From: Orrella dioscoreae
GTDB taxonomy: Bacteria; Pseudomonadota; Gammaproteobacteria; Burkholderiales; Burkholderiaceae_B
Length of the DNA stretch: 64,000 nucleotides
Reading direction: 5' to 3'
NCBI RefSeq assembly: GCF_900089455.2
Contig: NZ_LT907988.1
Span: 4,588,001-4,652,000 of the forward strand
Part shown: piece by piece, positions 8,657 through 17,065 of the stretch
How the letters are laid out: the number at the start of each line of letters is the position of its first letter
How positions within the stretch are numbered: the stretch's first letter is position 1
The notes under the pieces: generated by a model
Told to the model about the DNA's origin: nothing
Seen by the model: the letters and a program-made list of their open reading frames with translations, nothing else
Database searches by the model: none
Position numbers and translations under genes: made by a program

Positions 8657-9694
8657 TCAGGCCTGCGCGCCAAGCTCGGCGCGCACCAGCCTCGCCCCGT
8701 CGACCATCGCCTTCATCTTGCCGAAGGCCACCTCGCGCGGCAGGTACTTGAAGCCGCAGTCGGGCGCGATGATGAGATTCTCGGCCGGCACGTGCGGCAG
8801 CGCGCGGCGGATGCGCGCGGCCACCTCGTCGGGCGTCTCGATCTCGTTGGTCGAGAGGTCCAGCACACCCAGCATGATCTGCTTGTTGGGCAGTTTTTCC
8901 AAGACCGAGCAATCCAGCCTGGACTGCGCGGTTTCGAGGGAAATCTGGCAGGCCTTGCACTCGCACAGCTCAGGCAGGAAGGAATAGCCCGAGGGACGTG
9001 CGTGGATGACCGCCGCATAGCCGAAGCAGATATGCACGGCGGTGGTGCCGGTGACACCCTCCAGCGCGCGATTGAGCACGCGGATGCCGTACTCGCGGGC
9101 GGCGTCGGGGCGCGCCTGCATATAGGGCTCGTCGATCTGCACGACATCCGCGCCCGCGGCGAACATGTCCTGGATCTCGGCATTGACGGCCACCGCATAG
9201 TCCATCGCCATCTCTTCCAGCGAGCCGTAGAAGTCGTTCTGCGCCTGCTGCGCCATGGTGAACGGACCCGGCACGGTGATCTTGATCTGGCGGTCGGTGT
9301 GGGCGCGCAGGAACTGCACGTCGCGCACCTGCACCGCATGCTTGCGGCGGATCTTGCCCACCACGCGCGGCACCGGGTTGGGATGGCCGCTGCGGTCCAG
9401 GGCCGTGCCGGGGTTGTCCAGGTCCACGCCTTCCAGCGCGGTGGCGAAACGATTGGAGTAGCTCTCGCGGCGCACCTCGCCGTCGGTCACGATGTCCAGG
9501 CCGGCCGCCTCCTGGTCGCGGATGGCCAGCAGCGTGGCGTCATCCTGGGCCTGCTCCAGCCACTCCGGCGCCACGCGCCACAATTCCTGCGCCCGCACGC
9601 GCGGCGGGAAGCGCTCGCCGAGGCGCTTGCGGTCGATCAGCCAATCGGGCTGGGCATAGGAACCGACGATGGTGGTGGGAAGCAGCAGGGACAT
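8657..9694 (-). CDS. Stand-alone MetE C-terminal-like zinc methyltransferase
   Basis: 345 residues from ATG 9694; an upstream start at 9808 adds an AT-rich, non-family stretch. The protein corresponds to only the C-terminal catalytic barrel of cobalamin-independent methionine synthase. The Zn-ligand pattern is intact: HIC (His-x-Cys) in AVHICFGYAAV and a later Cys in IIAPDCGFKYLPRE, with VQIDEPYMQ before them. Such short MetE-like proteins transfer or remove methyl groups from thiols or other small substrates; few have been assayed. It is first in an operon with the Bug receptor. The methyl donor and acceptor are unknown, and no cobalamin or corrinoid-protein gene is nearby. Confidence 0.85.
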   Translation of the reverse strand: MSLLLPTTIVGSYAQPDWLIDRKRLGERFPPRVRAQELWRVAPEWLEQAQDDATLLAIRDQEAAGLDIVTDGEVRRESYSNRFATALEGVDLDNPGTALDRSGHPNPVPRVVGKIRRKHAVQVRDVQFLRAHTDRQIKITVPGPFTMAQQAQNDFYGSLEEMAMDYAVAVNAEIQDMFAAGADVVQIDEPYMQARPDAAREYGIRVLNRALEGVTGTTAVHICFGYAAVIHARPSGYSFLPELCECKACQISLETAQSRLDCSVLEKLPNKQIMLGVLDLSTNEIETPDEVAARIRRALPHVPAENLIIAPDCGFKYLPREVAFGKMKAMVDGARLVRAELGAQA

Positions 9695-9901
9695 CGGGGA
9701 CTCCACGAGGGAAAGATGAGAACCCGTCTTTATAGGAAAAATAGCCGGAAAATAATTTGAAGTTTCATTGAATTTTTTTTGTATTGGCCGCGGAGGCGCG
9801 CCGCACAATGCCGTGCCTCACAAGCTTATCGCGGAAAAATCGTTTGCCCTGCAGGCCCCAGGGCATAGCGTAGGGGTTCATTCCTTGCATTGGATTTTCG
9901 C

Positions 9902-11221
9902 ATGTCCGCAGCCATTTCCGTCGTGCCCGCCGTGGGCCTCCTCGACACCCCCCGCCACATCGTCCTGTCCGGCTTCGCGCCGGGCGAACACGTCAGCCTG
10001 ACCGCGCGCTCGCGCCAGGCCGACGGCAGCGCATGGCGCAGCGTCAACACCTATGTGGCCGACGCGCGCGGCGCGATCGACCTGGATCGGCAGGCGCCCG
10101 TGTCGGGCAGCTATGCAGGCGTGGACGGCCAGGGCCCGATATGGTCGCAGGCCTGGCTGCCCCAGCCGGGCGAGGACTCGCTGGCCGTGCCCGCGCCCGA
10201 GGGCCTGGCCGGCGCCATCACCGTCGTGTTGCAGGCGCAGGGCGAACACGGCGCGCGCGCCACCGCGAACCTGGTGCAGCGCCACGCCGCGGAAGGCGTC
10301 GTGCGCACGCCGCTGTCGCAGGACGGCCTGGTGGGCGCGCTGTTCACGCCAGCCACGCCCGGCCCGCATCCGGCCATCGTCTTCCTGAACGGCTCGGGCG
10401 GCGGCGTGAACGAGGCGCGCGCGGCGCTGTTCGCCTCGCACGGCTATGCCGCGCTGGCGCTGGGCTACTTCGGCGCGCCGGGCCTGCCGGACCACCTGTC
10501 GGGCATCCCGCTGGAATATTTCGAACGCGCGCTGGCCTGGCTGCGCGCCACCGTGCGCCCCGCCTGGGATTTCGTCGCGGTCAGCGGCATCTCGCGCGGC
10601 GGCGAACTGTCGCTGCTGCTGGGCAGCGAATATCCGCAAGCCGTGTCGGCCGTGGTGGCCTATGTGCCCAGCTCCGTGGTGCATGGCGTGCTGAACGCCG
10701 GCAAACCCGAGGAAGGACGTTTCGCCACCGCCTGGACACGTGGCGGCGATGCCGTGGCGCATGTGTGGGAAGGGAACGCCGCACAGGATTGGTCGGCCAT
10801 CGACAGCCTGCCCGAGCCGCGCCGCCAGGCCCAGGCCTTCGTCGATGCGCAACGCGATGTCGCGGCGGTCGCACGCGCGCGCATCCCGGTCGAGCGTATC
10901 GCCGGACCGGTGCTGCTGCTGTCGGCGGGCGACGATGGCTATTGGCCGTCCTCCCGCTACGCGGAAGACGTCGCGCGCACGCTGACCCGCGCCCAGCATC
11001 CGCATGCCGTCACGCACCTGGACTACCCCGAGGCCGGCCACGCGCTGCAGGCGCCGGGCGTGCCCACCACGCGCATCGCCAAGCCGCACCCGGTGTCGGG
11101 CATCGTGCTGACCGGCGGCGGCACGCCGCTGGCCAACCATCGCGCGAATCAGGCGTCGTGGGCGGGCGTGCTGGACTTCCTGAAGGACGCCGTGGCGGCG
11201 CGGGCGCGCCAGGCGGCCTGA
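9902..11221 (+). CDS. BAAT-family acyl-CoA thioesterase / alpha-beta hydrolase
   Basis: 439 residues from ATG 9902; a TTG 12 nt upstream is also possible and neither has a clear ribosome site. The N-terminal ~130 residues form a beta-rich domain (LSGFAPGEHVSLTARS) like the thioesterase/BAAT N-domain, followed by an alpha/beta hydrolase domain with nucleophile Ser231 in SGISRGGELS, acid Asp344 or 345 in SAGDDGYWPS and His380 in EAGHALQ. Relatives hydrolyse acyl-CoA esters or conjugate acyl groups to amino acids. A Ser rather than Cys nucleophile favours hydrolysis. The gene is divergent from the MetE-like gene and followed by a strong terminator, so it is probably monocistronic. Confidence 0.88.
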   Translation: MSAAISVVPAVGLLDTPRHIVLSGFAPGEHVSLTARSRQADGSAWRSVNTYVADARGAIDLDRQAPVSGSYAGVDGQGPIWSQAWLPQPGEDSLAVPAPEGLAGAITVVLQAQGEHGARATANLVQRHAAEGVVRTPLSQDGLVGALFTPATPGPHPAIVFLNGSGGGVNEARAALFASHGYAALALGYFGAPGLPDHLSGIPLEYFERALAWLRATVRPAWDFVAVSGISRGGELSLLLGSEYPQAVSAVVAYVPSSVVHGVLNAGKPEEGRFATAWTRGGDAVAHVWEGNAAQDWSAIDSLPEPRRQAQAFVDAQRDVAAVARARIPVERIAGPVLLLSAGDDGYWPSSRYAEDVARTLTRAQHPHAVTHLDYPEAGHALQAPGVPTTRIAKPHPVSGIVLTGGGTPLANHRANQASWAGVLDFLKDAVAARARQAA

Positions 11222-11265
11222 CTTACGACAAAGCTTCGCGCTGCGGTTCTCCCACCTGGCGCGTG

Positions 11266-11299
11266 AAGGCCGATCGGCATGTCGATCGGCCTTTTTTTT
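11266..11299 (+). terminator. Strong rho-independent terminator
   Basis: A perfect 11-bp stem, AAGGCCGATCG and its complement, with a 6-nt loop, runs straight into eight T residues. It ends transcription of the BAAT-family gene and separates it from the nuclease gene downstream. Confidence 0.93.
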
Positions 11300-11390
11300 C
11301 TCTGCACAAGGACAAAAGAATCTCGAATCATCCTGCAATGACAAGGCGCCCGCGCTATGTTGCCTCATCGTTTCACGGCAAGGCCGAGAC

Positions 11391-12449
11391 ATGGCAAAGC
11401 AGAAATCTCCTGCCCAGCGATCCATCGCGAACGTTGGACTGCTGGTGGACATCCGAGCGTTGATCGATGCGGCGCAGCACCGTGCCGCTTCCGCTGTCAA
11501 CGCGGAGCTGACACTTTTATTCTGGCGGATTGGTCATCGGATCCACACGGATGTTCTGGAGGGCAAGCGGGCGGGATATGGCGCGGAGACACTATCGATG
11601 CTGTCCGGGCAACTCACGCGAGACTATGGCCGAAGCTTCGGGGAAAAGAACCTGCGACGAATGGTCAAATTCGCCGTCACGTTCCCGGACGAATCAATTG
11701 TCGCGACACTGTCGCGACAATTGAGCTGGTCACACTTCGTGCTGCTTCTGCCAATCCAGGATCCGATGCAGCGGAATTACTACACGCAAATCGCAGGGGA
11801 CGAACGCTGGAGTGTCCGCACATTGCGCGACCGTGTCGACTCAATGATGTATGAACGCACCGCTCTCTCCGGCAAACCGGAAGAGGCGATTGCAGAAGAG
11901 CTGCAATCCTTGCGCCATACTCAGCCAATGTCGCCTTCGTTGATCATGCGCGACCCCTACATACTCGACTTCCTGGGCTTGCAGGACAGCTGGCGGGAAA
12001 GCGACCTGGAAGCCGCGATCATTCGGGAAATGGAATCCTTCCTGCTGGAGCTGGGTGCGGGATTCTCCTTCCTGGCCAGGCAGAAGCGCATCCAGGTCGA
12101 TGATGAGGATTTCCACCTTGACCTATTGTTCTACAACCGCAAGCTTCGTCGGCTGGTTGCCGTTGAGCTCAAGGTTGGTCCATTCAAGCCCGCATACAAA
12201 GGCCAGATGGAACTCTATCTACGGTGGCTCGACAAGCACGAACGTGAACCAGGCGAGGCTGCGCCGCTCGGCATCATCCTCTGTACCGGGAAAAAGCGCG
12301 AACAAATCGAATTGTTGGAGTTGGATAGATCAGGCATCCACGTCGCCGAATACCTGACGACACTGCCACCACGCGCGTTGCTGGGCGAACGGCTGCAACA
12401 GGCTGCTGAACGGGCGCGATTGCAAATCAAACGACGACCTTGTGCCTAG
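11391..12449 (+). CDS. DUF1016 (YhcG-type) PDDEXK nuclease
   Basis: 352 residues. The N-terminal half is the helical DUF1016 domain (ELTLLFWRIGHRI, LRRMVKF, RQLSWSHFVLLL). The C-terminal half is a PDDEXK nuclease fold with likely active-site residues Asp in FHLDLLFYN, Glu-x-Lys in VAVELKVG and Gln in YKGQMELYL. YhcG-type proteins are often found near restriction systems or as solitary genes on mobile DNA; their role is poorly defined. The gene has visibly more A/T than its neighbours and is functionally unrelated to them, suggesting horizontal acquisition. No methylase, specificity subunit, integrase or repeat borders were found. It carries a perfect palindrome in its coding sequence. Confidence 0.92.
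   Translation: MAKQKSPAQRSIANVGLLVDIRALIDAAQHRAASAVNAELTLLFWRIGHRIHTDVLEGKRAGYGAETLSMLSGQLTRDYGRSFGEKNLRRMVKFAVTFPDESIVATLSRQLSWSHFVLLLPIQDPMQRNYYTQIAGDERWSVRTLRDRVDSMMYERTALSGKPEEAIAEELQSLRHTQPMSPSLIMRDPYILDFLGLQDSWRESDLEAAIIREMESFLLELGAGFSFLARQKRIQVDDEDFHLDLLFYNRKLRRLVAVELKVGPFKPAYKGQMELYLRWLDKHEREPGEAAPLGIILCTGKKREQIELLELDRSGIHVAEYLTTLPPRALLGERLQQAAERARLQIKRRPCA
11694..11724. repeat. Perfect 31-bp palindrome inside the nuclease gene
   Basis: The arm TCAATTGTCGCGACA is followed by a single C and then its exact reverse complement. Each arm also contains the self-complementary 10-mer TGTCGCGACA, at 11699-11708 and 11710-11719, with centres 11 bp apart (one helical turn). It encodes the conserved-looking SIVATLSRQLSW segment. 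Confidence 0.95.
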
Positions 12450-12458
12450 AGGCGAAAG

Positions 12459-12475
12459 GAGGCGCGCAGCGCCTC
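12459..12475. terminator. Short hairpin between convergent genes
   Basis: GAGGCGC and GCGCCTC flank a 3-nt loop between the nuclease stop and the end of the minus-strand operon. It is followed by TTCCT rather than a T run, so termination activity is uncertain. Confidence 0.35.
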
Positions 12476-12504
12476 TTCCTAAGGGGGGCGGGCCGACTCC
12501 GGGT

Positions 12505-13500
12505 TTACTTCACCTGAAGCGCCTTCTCATACGGCACCGGATCCAGCGCCCCGGCCGGCAGGTCACCCTTCAGCGTGCCATTGGCCTTGAAGATCTCGAA
12601 CTCGCGCAGCAGCGTCTTCTGGTCGGGCTCGGCCAGCGACACGCGGTAGTTCTCGTCCCACAGGTCGGCAAAGACCTTGGCATCGGCTTGCGGCAGGTTG
12701 GCGGCCTTCTGCACGGTCTTCACGACCTCTGCCGGATTGGCACGGCCATACTCCAGGCCCTTGCGCAACGCGACGATGGCGCGCACGACGGCGTCCGGGT
12801 TCTTCTGCAGGTATTCGCTGCGCACCACGCCCACGGCGTTGTATGGCGCGGCGTCGCTCTTGGTCAACGTGCGCCACTCATCGGCGAAGGTCGACAGCGT
12901 GCGCACCTTCAGGTCCTTGATCTGCGCCACGGTCACGTTGCGCAGCGCGGCTGCGTCCACTTCCTTCTGGGCCAGGAACTGCACCAGGCGCGCCTCGTTG
13001 CCGGGCACCAGCGAGAAATCCTTTTCCTGGATGCCGTGATTGCCCGCCAGCACGGCGCTGGCGATGGTGGCGGTGGAGCTGCCTGCCGGCGACATGCCGA
13101 CCTTCTTGCCCTTCAGGTCGGCCAGCGACTTGATGGGCGAATCTTCCGGCACCACGAAGGCGACGTTGGCCGGCTGCGTGGCCAGGATGATCTTCACCGG
13201 CACGCCATCGGTTGCCAGGGCGAAGGCGCCCGCGGCGGGCGAACCGAAAGCCAGGTCGATGGCATTGGCGGCGATGGCACGGGTGGGGCCGTTCACGTCC
13301 GAGAAATGCACATACTCGACATCCAGGCCCTGGTCCTTGAAGAAGCTGCCGGCTTCCAGCACCGAACCGTAGCCGAGCGTGAGGCCGCTGGGCCAATAGC
13401 CGACACGGATCTTCTGGGCGTGCGCGGGCACGGCGGCAGCCGCCAGGCCCAGCACCAGCGCGGCGGCAGCCGCGCGCTTGAGAGAGGAAAGGAAACTCAT
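12505..13500 (-). CDS. NMT1/SsuA-type ABC binding protein (third of the operon)
   Basis: 331 residues from ATG 13500. A signal peptide (LKRAAAAALVLGLAAAAVPAHAQ) precedes IRVGYWPSGLTLGYG and the hinge segment SPIKSLADLKGKKVGMSP, the pattern of NMT1/SsuA/TauA binding proteins that capture sulfonates, pyrimidine precursors or aromatic acids. The ATG overlaps the class II aldolase stop by 4 nt. It is the last gene of the long minus-strand operon and is only distantly similar to the other two binding proteins in it. A longer in-frame start at 13797 runs through the aldolase gene and was rejected. Confidence 0.9.
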   Translation of the reverse strand: MSFLSSLKRAAAAALVLGLAAAAVPAHAQKIRVGYWPSGLTLGYGSVLEAGSFFKDQGLDVEYVHFSDVNGPTRAIAANAIDLAFGSPAAGAFALATDGVPVKIILATQPANVAFVVPEDSPIKSLADLKGKKVGMSPAGSSTATIASAVLAGNHGIQEKDFSLVPGNEARLVQFLAQKEVDAAALRNVTVAQIKDLKVRTLSTFADEWRTLTKSDAAPYNAVGVVRSEYLQKNPDAVVRAIVALRKGLEYGRANPAEVVKTVQKAANLPQADAKVFADLWDENYRVSLAEPDQKTLLREFEIFKANGTLKGDLPAGALDPVPYEKALQVK

Positions 13501-14336
13501 GATGACTCCACGGGGGAAAGGGAAGGAATGGGCTTGGCGGACCGGTTGAAGGAAGAGGCCGCCGCGGCGCGGCCCCGATAGGAAGGATCGTGACGGTCCA
13601 GGTCGCGCAGCAGCGCGGCCCAGGCGAGCTTGCCGGCGCGGCCGTCCGGACGCTCGAACACCGCCGCGGCGCGCTCCAGCGCATCGGGGTCGGGTGCCGC
13701 GACAGGTTGCCCGGTGGCCTGGATGCGCAACTGCGCCTGGCAGGCGAATTCCAGGAAGTACATGCGCTCGAACGCCTGTCCCACCGACTGCCCGCAAGTC
13801 AGCAAGCCGTGGTTGCGCAGCACCAGCGCGTGATGCGGTCCCAGGTCGCGCACCAGCCGCGCACGCTCGTCCAGGTCGACGGCCACGCCTTCATAGTCGT
13901 GATAGCCCAGGCGGCGGTGAAAGCGCGCGGCATGCTGCGTGTAGGGCTGCAAGCCGTCGCGCAGCGACGACACCGCCACGCCGGCCAGCGTATGCGTATG
14001 CATGACGCAGGCGATGTCCTCACGCGCCTGGTGCAGGGCCGAATGGATGACGAAACCGGCACGGTTGATGCCCAGGCCGGTGGGATCGTCCAGCACGGTG
14101 CCGTCCGGCGCCACGGTGACCAGGGTGTCCGCATCGACCTCCTCGAACAGCAGGCCGAAGGGATTGATGTAGAACTGCTCCGGCTCGCCCGGCACGCGCA
14201 CCGAGATGTGCGTGTAGATGAGATCGGTCATGCCATGCCGCGCGGCCAGGCGATGGCAGGCGGCCAGGTCGCGGCGCGCCTGGGCGCGGGCATCGGCCAA
14301 GGACGGCTCAGGTGTCAGCGCGAGTGTCGGCGGCAC
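13497..14336 (-). CDS. Class II aldolase/adducin-family protein
   Basis: 279 residues from GTG 14336, which has GGGAGG about 8 nt upstream and overlaps the permease gene by 29 nt. The class II aldolase fold is shown by MTDLIYTHISVRVPG, the zinc-ligand motif HTH at residues 113-115 and NHGLLTCG (His176). Family members cleave or decarboxylate small hydroxy acids and sugar phosphates or act as hydroxyacid epimerases and decarboxylases. Without a phosphate-binding motif that I can recognise, a non-phosphorylated substrate is likely. It probably acts on a product of the compound imported by the transporters in this operon. Confidence 0.88.
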   Translation of the reverse strand: MPPTLALTPEPSLADARAQARRDLAACHRLAARHGMTDLIYTHISVRVPGEPEQFYINPFGLLFEEVDADTLVTVAPDGTVLDDPTGLGINRAGFVIHSALHQAREDIACVMHTHTLAGVAVSSLRDGLQPYTQHAARFHRRLGYHDYEGVAVDLDERARLVRDLGPHHALVLRNHGLLTCGQSVGQAFERMYFLEFACQAQLRIQATGQPVAAPDPDALERAAAVFERPDGRAGKLAWAALLRDLDRHDPSYRGRAAAASSFNRSAKPIPSLSPVESS

Positions 14337-15090
14337 GGCCTGCCTCCCAGAAGACGACGCGCCGGTGCAGCCAGCGCACCAGTTGCGAGCCGGTGATGCC
14401 GAAGGCCGCCAGCAGGATGACGCCGGCGAACATGGTGCTCACGTTGAGATTCACCGCGGCCGAGCCGATGAGATAGCCCAGGCCCGCCTCGGAGGACACC
14501 AGTTCGCCCACCACGGTGCCGATGAGCGACAGCGCCACGCCGATCTGCAGGCCGGCGAAGATGTCGCTGGCCGCGCCCGGCAGCTTCACGTGGCGGAACA
14601 CATACCAGCGCGAGGCCTTGAAGGCGCGGCAGGCATCGATGAGATCGGGGTCCACGCGGCGGATGCCGACGATGGTGTTGATGAAGAGCGGGAAGAAGCA
14701 GATCAGCACCACCAGCACCACCTTGGAGGCGATGCCGAAGCCGAACCAGACCAGGATGAGCGGCGCGAGCGCGACCTTGGGCGTGGCCTGGATGGCGATC
14801 AGCAGCGGATAGACGAATTTCTCGAAGGTGCGGGACTCGGCCAGCAGCGCGCCCAGCACCAGCGCCAGCGTGCTGCCGATGACATAGCCGATCAGCGTGG
14901 CGCTGACGGTATAGCCGATGTGGCGCCAGATGCTGCCGTCCACGAAATAGGACCACAGCGTGCGCAGCACCGCGCCCGGCGTGGTCAGGATGTAGTCGGG
15001 CACCTGCAGCAGCACGACGCTGAAGTGCCAGACGAGCAGCACGACGGCCAGGGTGATGAGCGGATAAAGAATGGAGGTCAGGCGTTGCAT
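14308..15090 (-). CDS. SsuC/TauC-type ABC permease
   Basis: 260 residues from ATG 15090, 7 nt after the ATPase stop. Multi-spanning BPD_transp_1 permease with the EAA-type cytoplasmic loop around DACRAFKASRWYVFRHVKLPGA. It pairs with the ATPase at 15098-15922. A start at 15123 would add residues overlapping the ATPase gene and was rejected. Function: inner-membrane channel for nitrate/sulfonate/taurine-type importers; the actual solute is unknown. Confidence 0.92.
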   Translation of the reverse strand: MQRLTSILYPLITLAVVLLVWHFSVVLLQVPDYILTTPGAVLRTLWSYFVDGSIWRHIGYTVSATLIGYVIGSTLALVLGALLAESRTFEKFVYPLLIAIQATPKVALAPLILVWFGFGIASKVVLVVLICFFPLFINTIVGIRRVDPDLIDACRAFKASRWYVFRHVKLPGAASDIFAGLQIGVALSLIGTVVGELVSSEAGLGYLIGSAAVNLNVSTMFAGVILLAAFGITGSQLVRWLHRRVVFWEAGRAADTRADT

Positions 15091-15097
15091 GGCGGTC

Positions 15098-15922
15098 TCA
15101 CAGCGTGGCGCGTGCCGGTTCATCGGACGGCACCTGCGCGGCGGGCGCGGAGAAATGCCGGCGCAGGTGCTGCGTGGCAGCGACGAAAGCCGGGTCCGAG
15201 AGCGTGTCCAGCGTGCGCGGGCGCGGCAGGTCGACGCGATAGTCCTCCACCACGCTGCCCGGCCGCGTGGACATGACCAGCACGCGGTCCGACAGCAGCA
15301 CGGCTTCGGGAATGCTGTGCGTGATGAAGAGCACCGACTTGCGGTCGCGCATCCAGATGCGCTGCAGCTCCAGCGTCAGCGTCTCGCGCGTCATGGCGTC
15401 CAGGGCGGCGAAGGGCTCGTCCATCAGCAGCAGGCGCGGGTCGCGCTGCAGCATGCGGGCCAGGCCCACGCGCTGCTGCATGCCGCCCGACAATTCGTTG
15501 GGATAGTTGTCGGTGAAATCGCGCAGCCCCACCAGCGCCAGCAGGTCCAGCGCGCGTGCCCGGCTGGCGGGGGTCTTGTCGCCCACCGTGTGCGTGGGCA
15601 GCAGCACGTTGTCCAGCACCGTGCGCCAGGGCAGCAGCGTGGGCTTCTGGAAGGCCACGCCGATGTCGGCGCCCGGTCCGCGCACCGGCGCGCCGGCCAC
15701 CTCGATGCTGCCCGAGGTGGGCGCAATGAGGCCCGCCGCCAGCTTCAGCAGCGTGGACTTGCCGCAACCGGACGGCCCCAGGATGGTGACGAACTCGCCG
15801 TCCGCCACCGCCAGGTTCACGTCGCGCAAGGCCTCGATGGCACCGCGGCGCGTGCGGTAGCTGAGCGACAGCGACCGGGTGCGCAGCATCGGCGCGCCTG
15901 TCGCGGGAACGGACGCACTCAT
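15098..15922 (-). CDS. SsuB/TauB-type ABC ATPase
   Basis: 274 residues with Walker A GPSGCGKST, Q-loop GVAFQKPTLLPW, signature LSGGMQQRVGLARML and Walker B LLLMDEPFAALD followed by ITHSIPEA. This is the NitT/SsuB/TauB class of importer ATPases. The start overlaps the preceding binding-protein stop by 4 nt, and the permease follows, giving a complete importer: binding protein, ATPase, permease. Confidence 0.95.
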   Translation of the reverse strand: MSASVPATGAPMLRTRSLSLSYRTRRGAIEALRDVNLAVADGEFVTILGPSGCGKSTLLKLAAGLIAPTSGSIEVAGAPVRGPGADIGVAFQKPTLLPWRTVLDNVLLPTHTVGDKTPASRARALDLLALVGLRDFTDNYPNELSGGMQQRVGLARMLQRDPRLLLMDEPFAALDAMTRETLTLELQRIWMRDRKSVLFITHSIPEAVLLSDRVLVMSTRPGSVVEDYRVDLPRPRTLDTLSDPAFVAATQHLRRHFSAPAAQVPSDEPARATL

Positions 15923-17013
15923 TGCACCGCCTGGGCCTGGGCCTGCTTGCGCACGGCCTGGGCATCGAAGCGCGAGTACTGCTGCACCAGCGAATTGTCG
16001 AAGATGCGCTCGACCGGGATGTCCGCGGTGTTGAACTCGCCGGCGGCATGCATGGCCTTCACGAACTCGCGGATCACCGGCAGGTCGAACTCGCCCGCCA
16101 CGCGGTCGCGGCCGTCAGGCGTGCGCAGCGTGCTGTTCATGCGCTTCTTGACCAGCACCACGGCCTCTTCCAGCGCCTTCTTCGGGTCGGTGTCCTTGGG
16201 GCGTGCCTCGGGCTGGTATTTCCAGAAGGTCTCGGCGCACAGGGCCGGGTTGGCGTCGCAGGCGATCACGGCCTTGGTATAGGCGCGGCCGAAACGGGCC
16301 AACAGCTCGGGGTTGTCGCGCAGCGTGTCTTCGTGCGTGACGAAGCCATTGCTGTTGATCTTCTGGAAGATGGGCGGATACGGCAGGCGGTGCACCTTGG
16401 TGCCCGTCAGTTCCAGCAGCGCGGTCCACGTGCTGTTGTAGTTCAGCGCATCGACGCGGCCTTCCTTCAGGGCCAGGAAGCCCGACCCCAGCACGCCCAC
16501 GGCGACGATGTCCACGTCCTTGCCGGGCGTCAGGCCTTCCTGGCGCAGCAGCGCGCGCGTCGAGGGGATGGTGCCCCAGGTCAGCGCGCCCACGCCGATC
16601 TTCTTGCCCTTCAGGTCGGCGATGGTCTTGATCGGGCCGTCCGCCAGCACCGCCAGCTCCAGCTCGTTCGATGGAATGGTGTTGTAGAAGTAGCGCACGG
16701 GCAAGGGCGTCTTGCCGGTCTCGTGGCTGGCCAGCACCGGCTCGGGCAGCGGCAGGCCGATGGTCACCTTCTTGGACGCCACTTGCGGCAGCAATGCGCC
16801 CGCGCCCTGGAAGACGATGGTCTTGACCTCGATGTTCTCTTCGTCGAAATAGCCGAGGTCCTTGCCCAGGCCATAGACGCCGCCGCTGGCCACGGTCAGC
16901 GGAATGCCCAGTGCGATGGTGACGGTGTCCTTGGCGTGCGCCGCGGCGGCGCAGGACAGGGCCAGCGCGGCCACGCCGGCGCGCGCAAGAGGATGAAGGA
17001 ACGGGTTCTGCAT
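15919..17013 (-). CDS. NMT1-type ABC binding protein (second of the operon)
   Basis: 364 residues with a signal peptide ending near AAHAKDT. It contains ALGIPLTVASGGVYGLGKDLGYFDEE and the hinge PIKTIADLKGKKIGVGALTWGTIP. The latter is almost identical to the same stretch of the neighbouring binding protein at 17066-18151, and the two align over their length, so they are tandem paralogues. It is coupled by a 4-nt overlap to its ATPase. THI5/NMT1-type folds bind pyrimidine-like or aromatic acids and sulfonates; the ligand here is unknown. Confidence 0.9.
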   Translation of the reverse strand: MQNPFLHPLARAGVAALALSCAAAAHAKDTVTIALGIPLTVASGGVYGLGKDLGYFDEENIEVKTIVFQGAGALLPQVASKKVTIGLPLPEPVLASHETGKTPLPVRYFYNTIPSNELELAVLADGPIKTIADLKGKKIGVGALTWGTIPSTRALLRQEGLTPGKDVDIVAVGVLGSGFLALKEGRVDALNYNSTWTALLELTGTKVHRLPYPPIFQKINSNGFVTHEDTLRDNPELLARFGRAYTKAVIACDANPALCAETFWKYQPEARPKDTDPKKALEEAVVLVKKRMNSTLRTPDGRDRVAGEFDLPVIREFVKAMHAAGEFNTADIPVERIFDNSLVQQYSRFDAQAVRKQAQAQAVQ

Positions 17014-17065
17014 GATGGGGCTAGGTCCTGGGAAGAATGCGGCGGGCGCGACACCCGCCGCCGCG

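Noticed and set aside
9695-9901. Possible methionine-related riboswitch before the MetE-like gene
   Set aside because: The 207-nt region is AT-rich but I could not find the helices expected of a SAM or cobalamin riboswitch; left unannotated.
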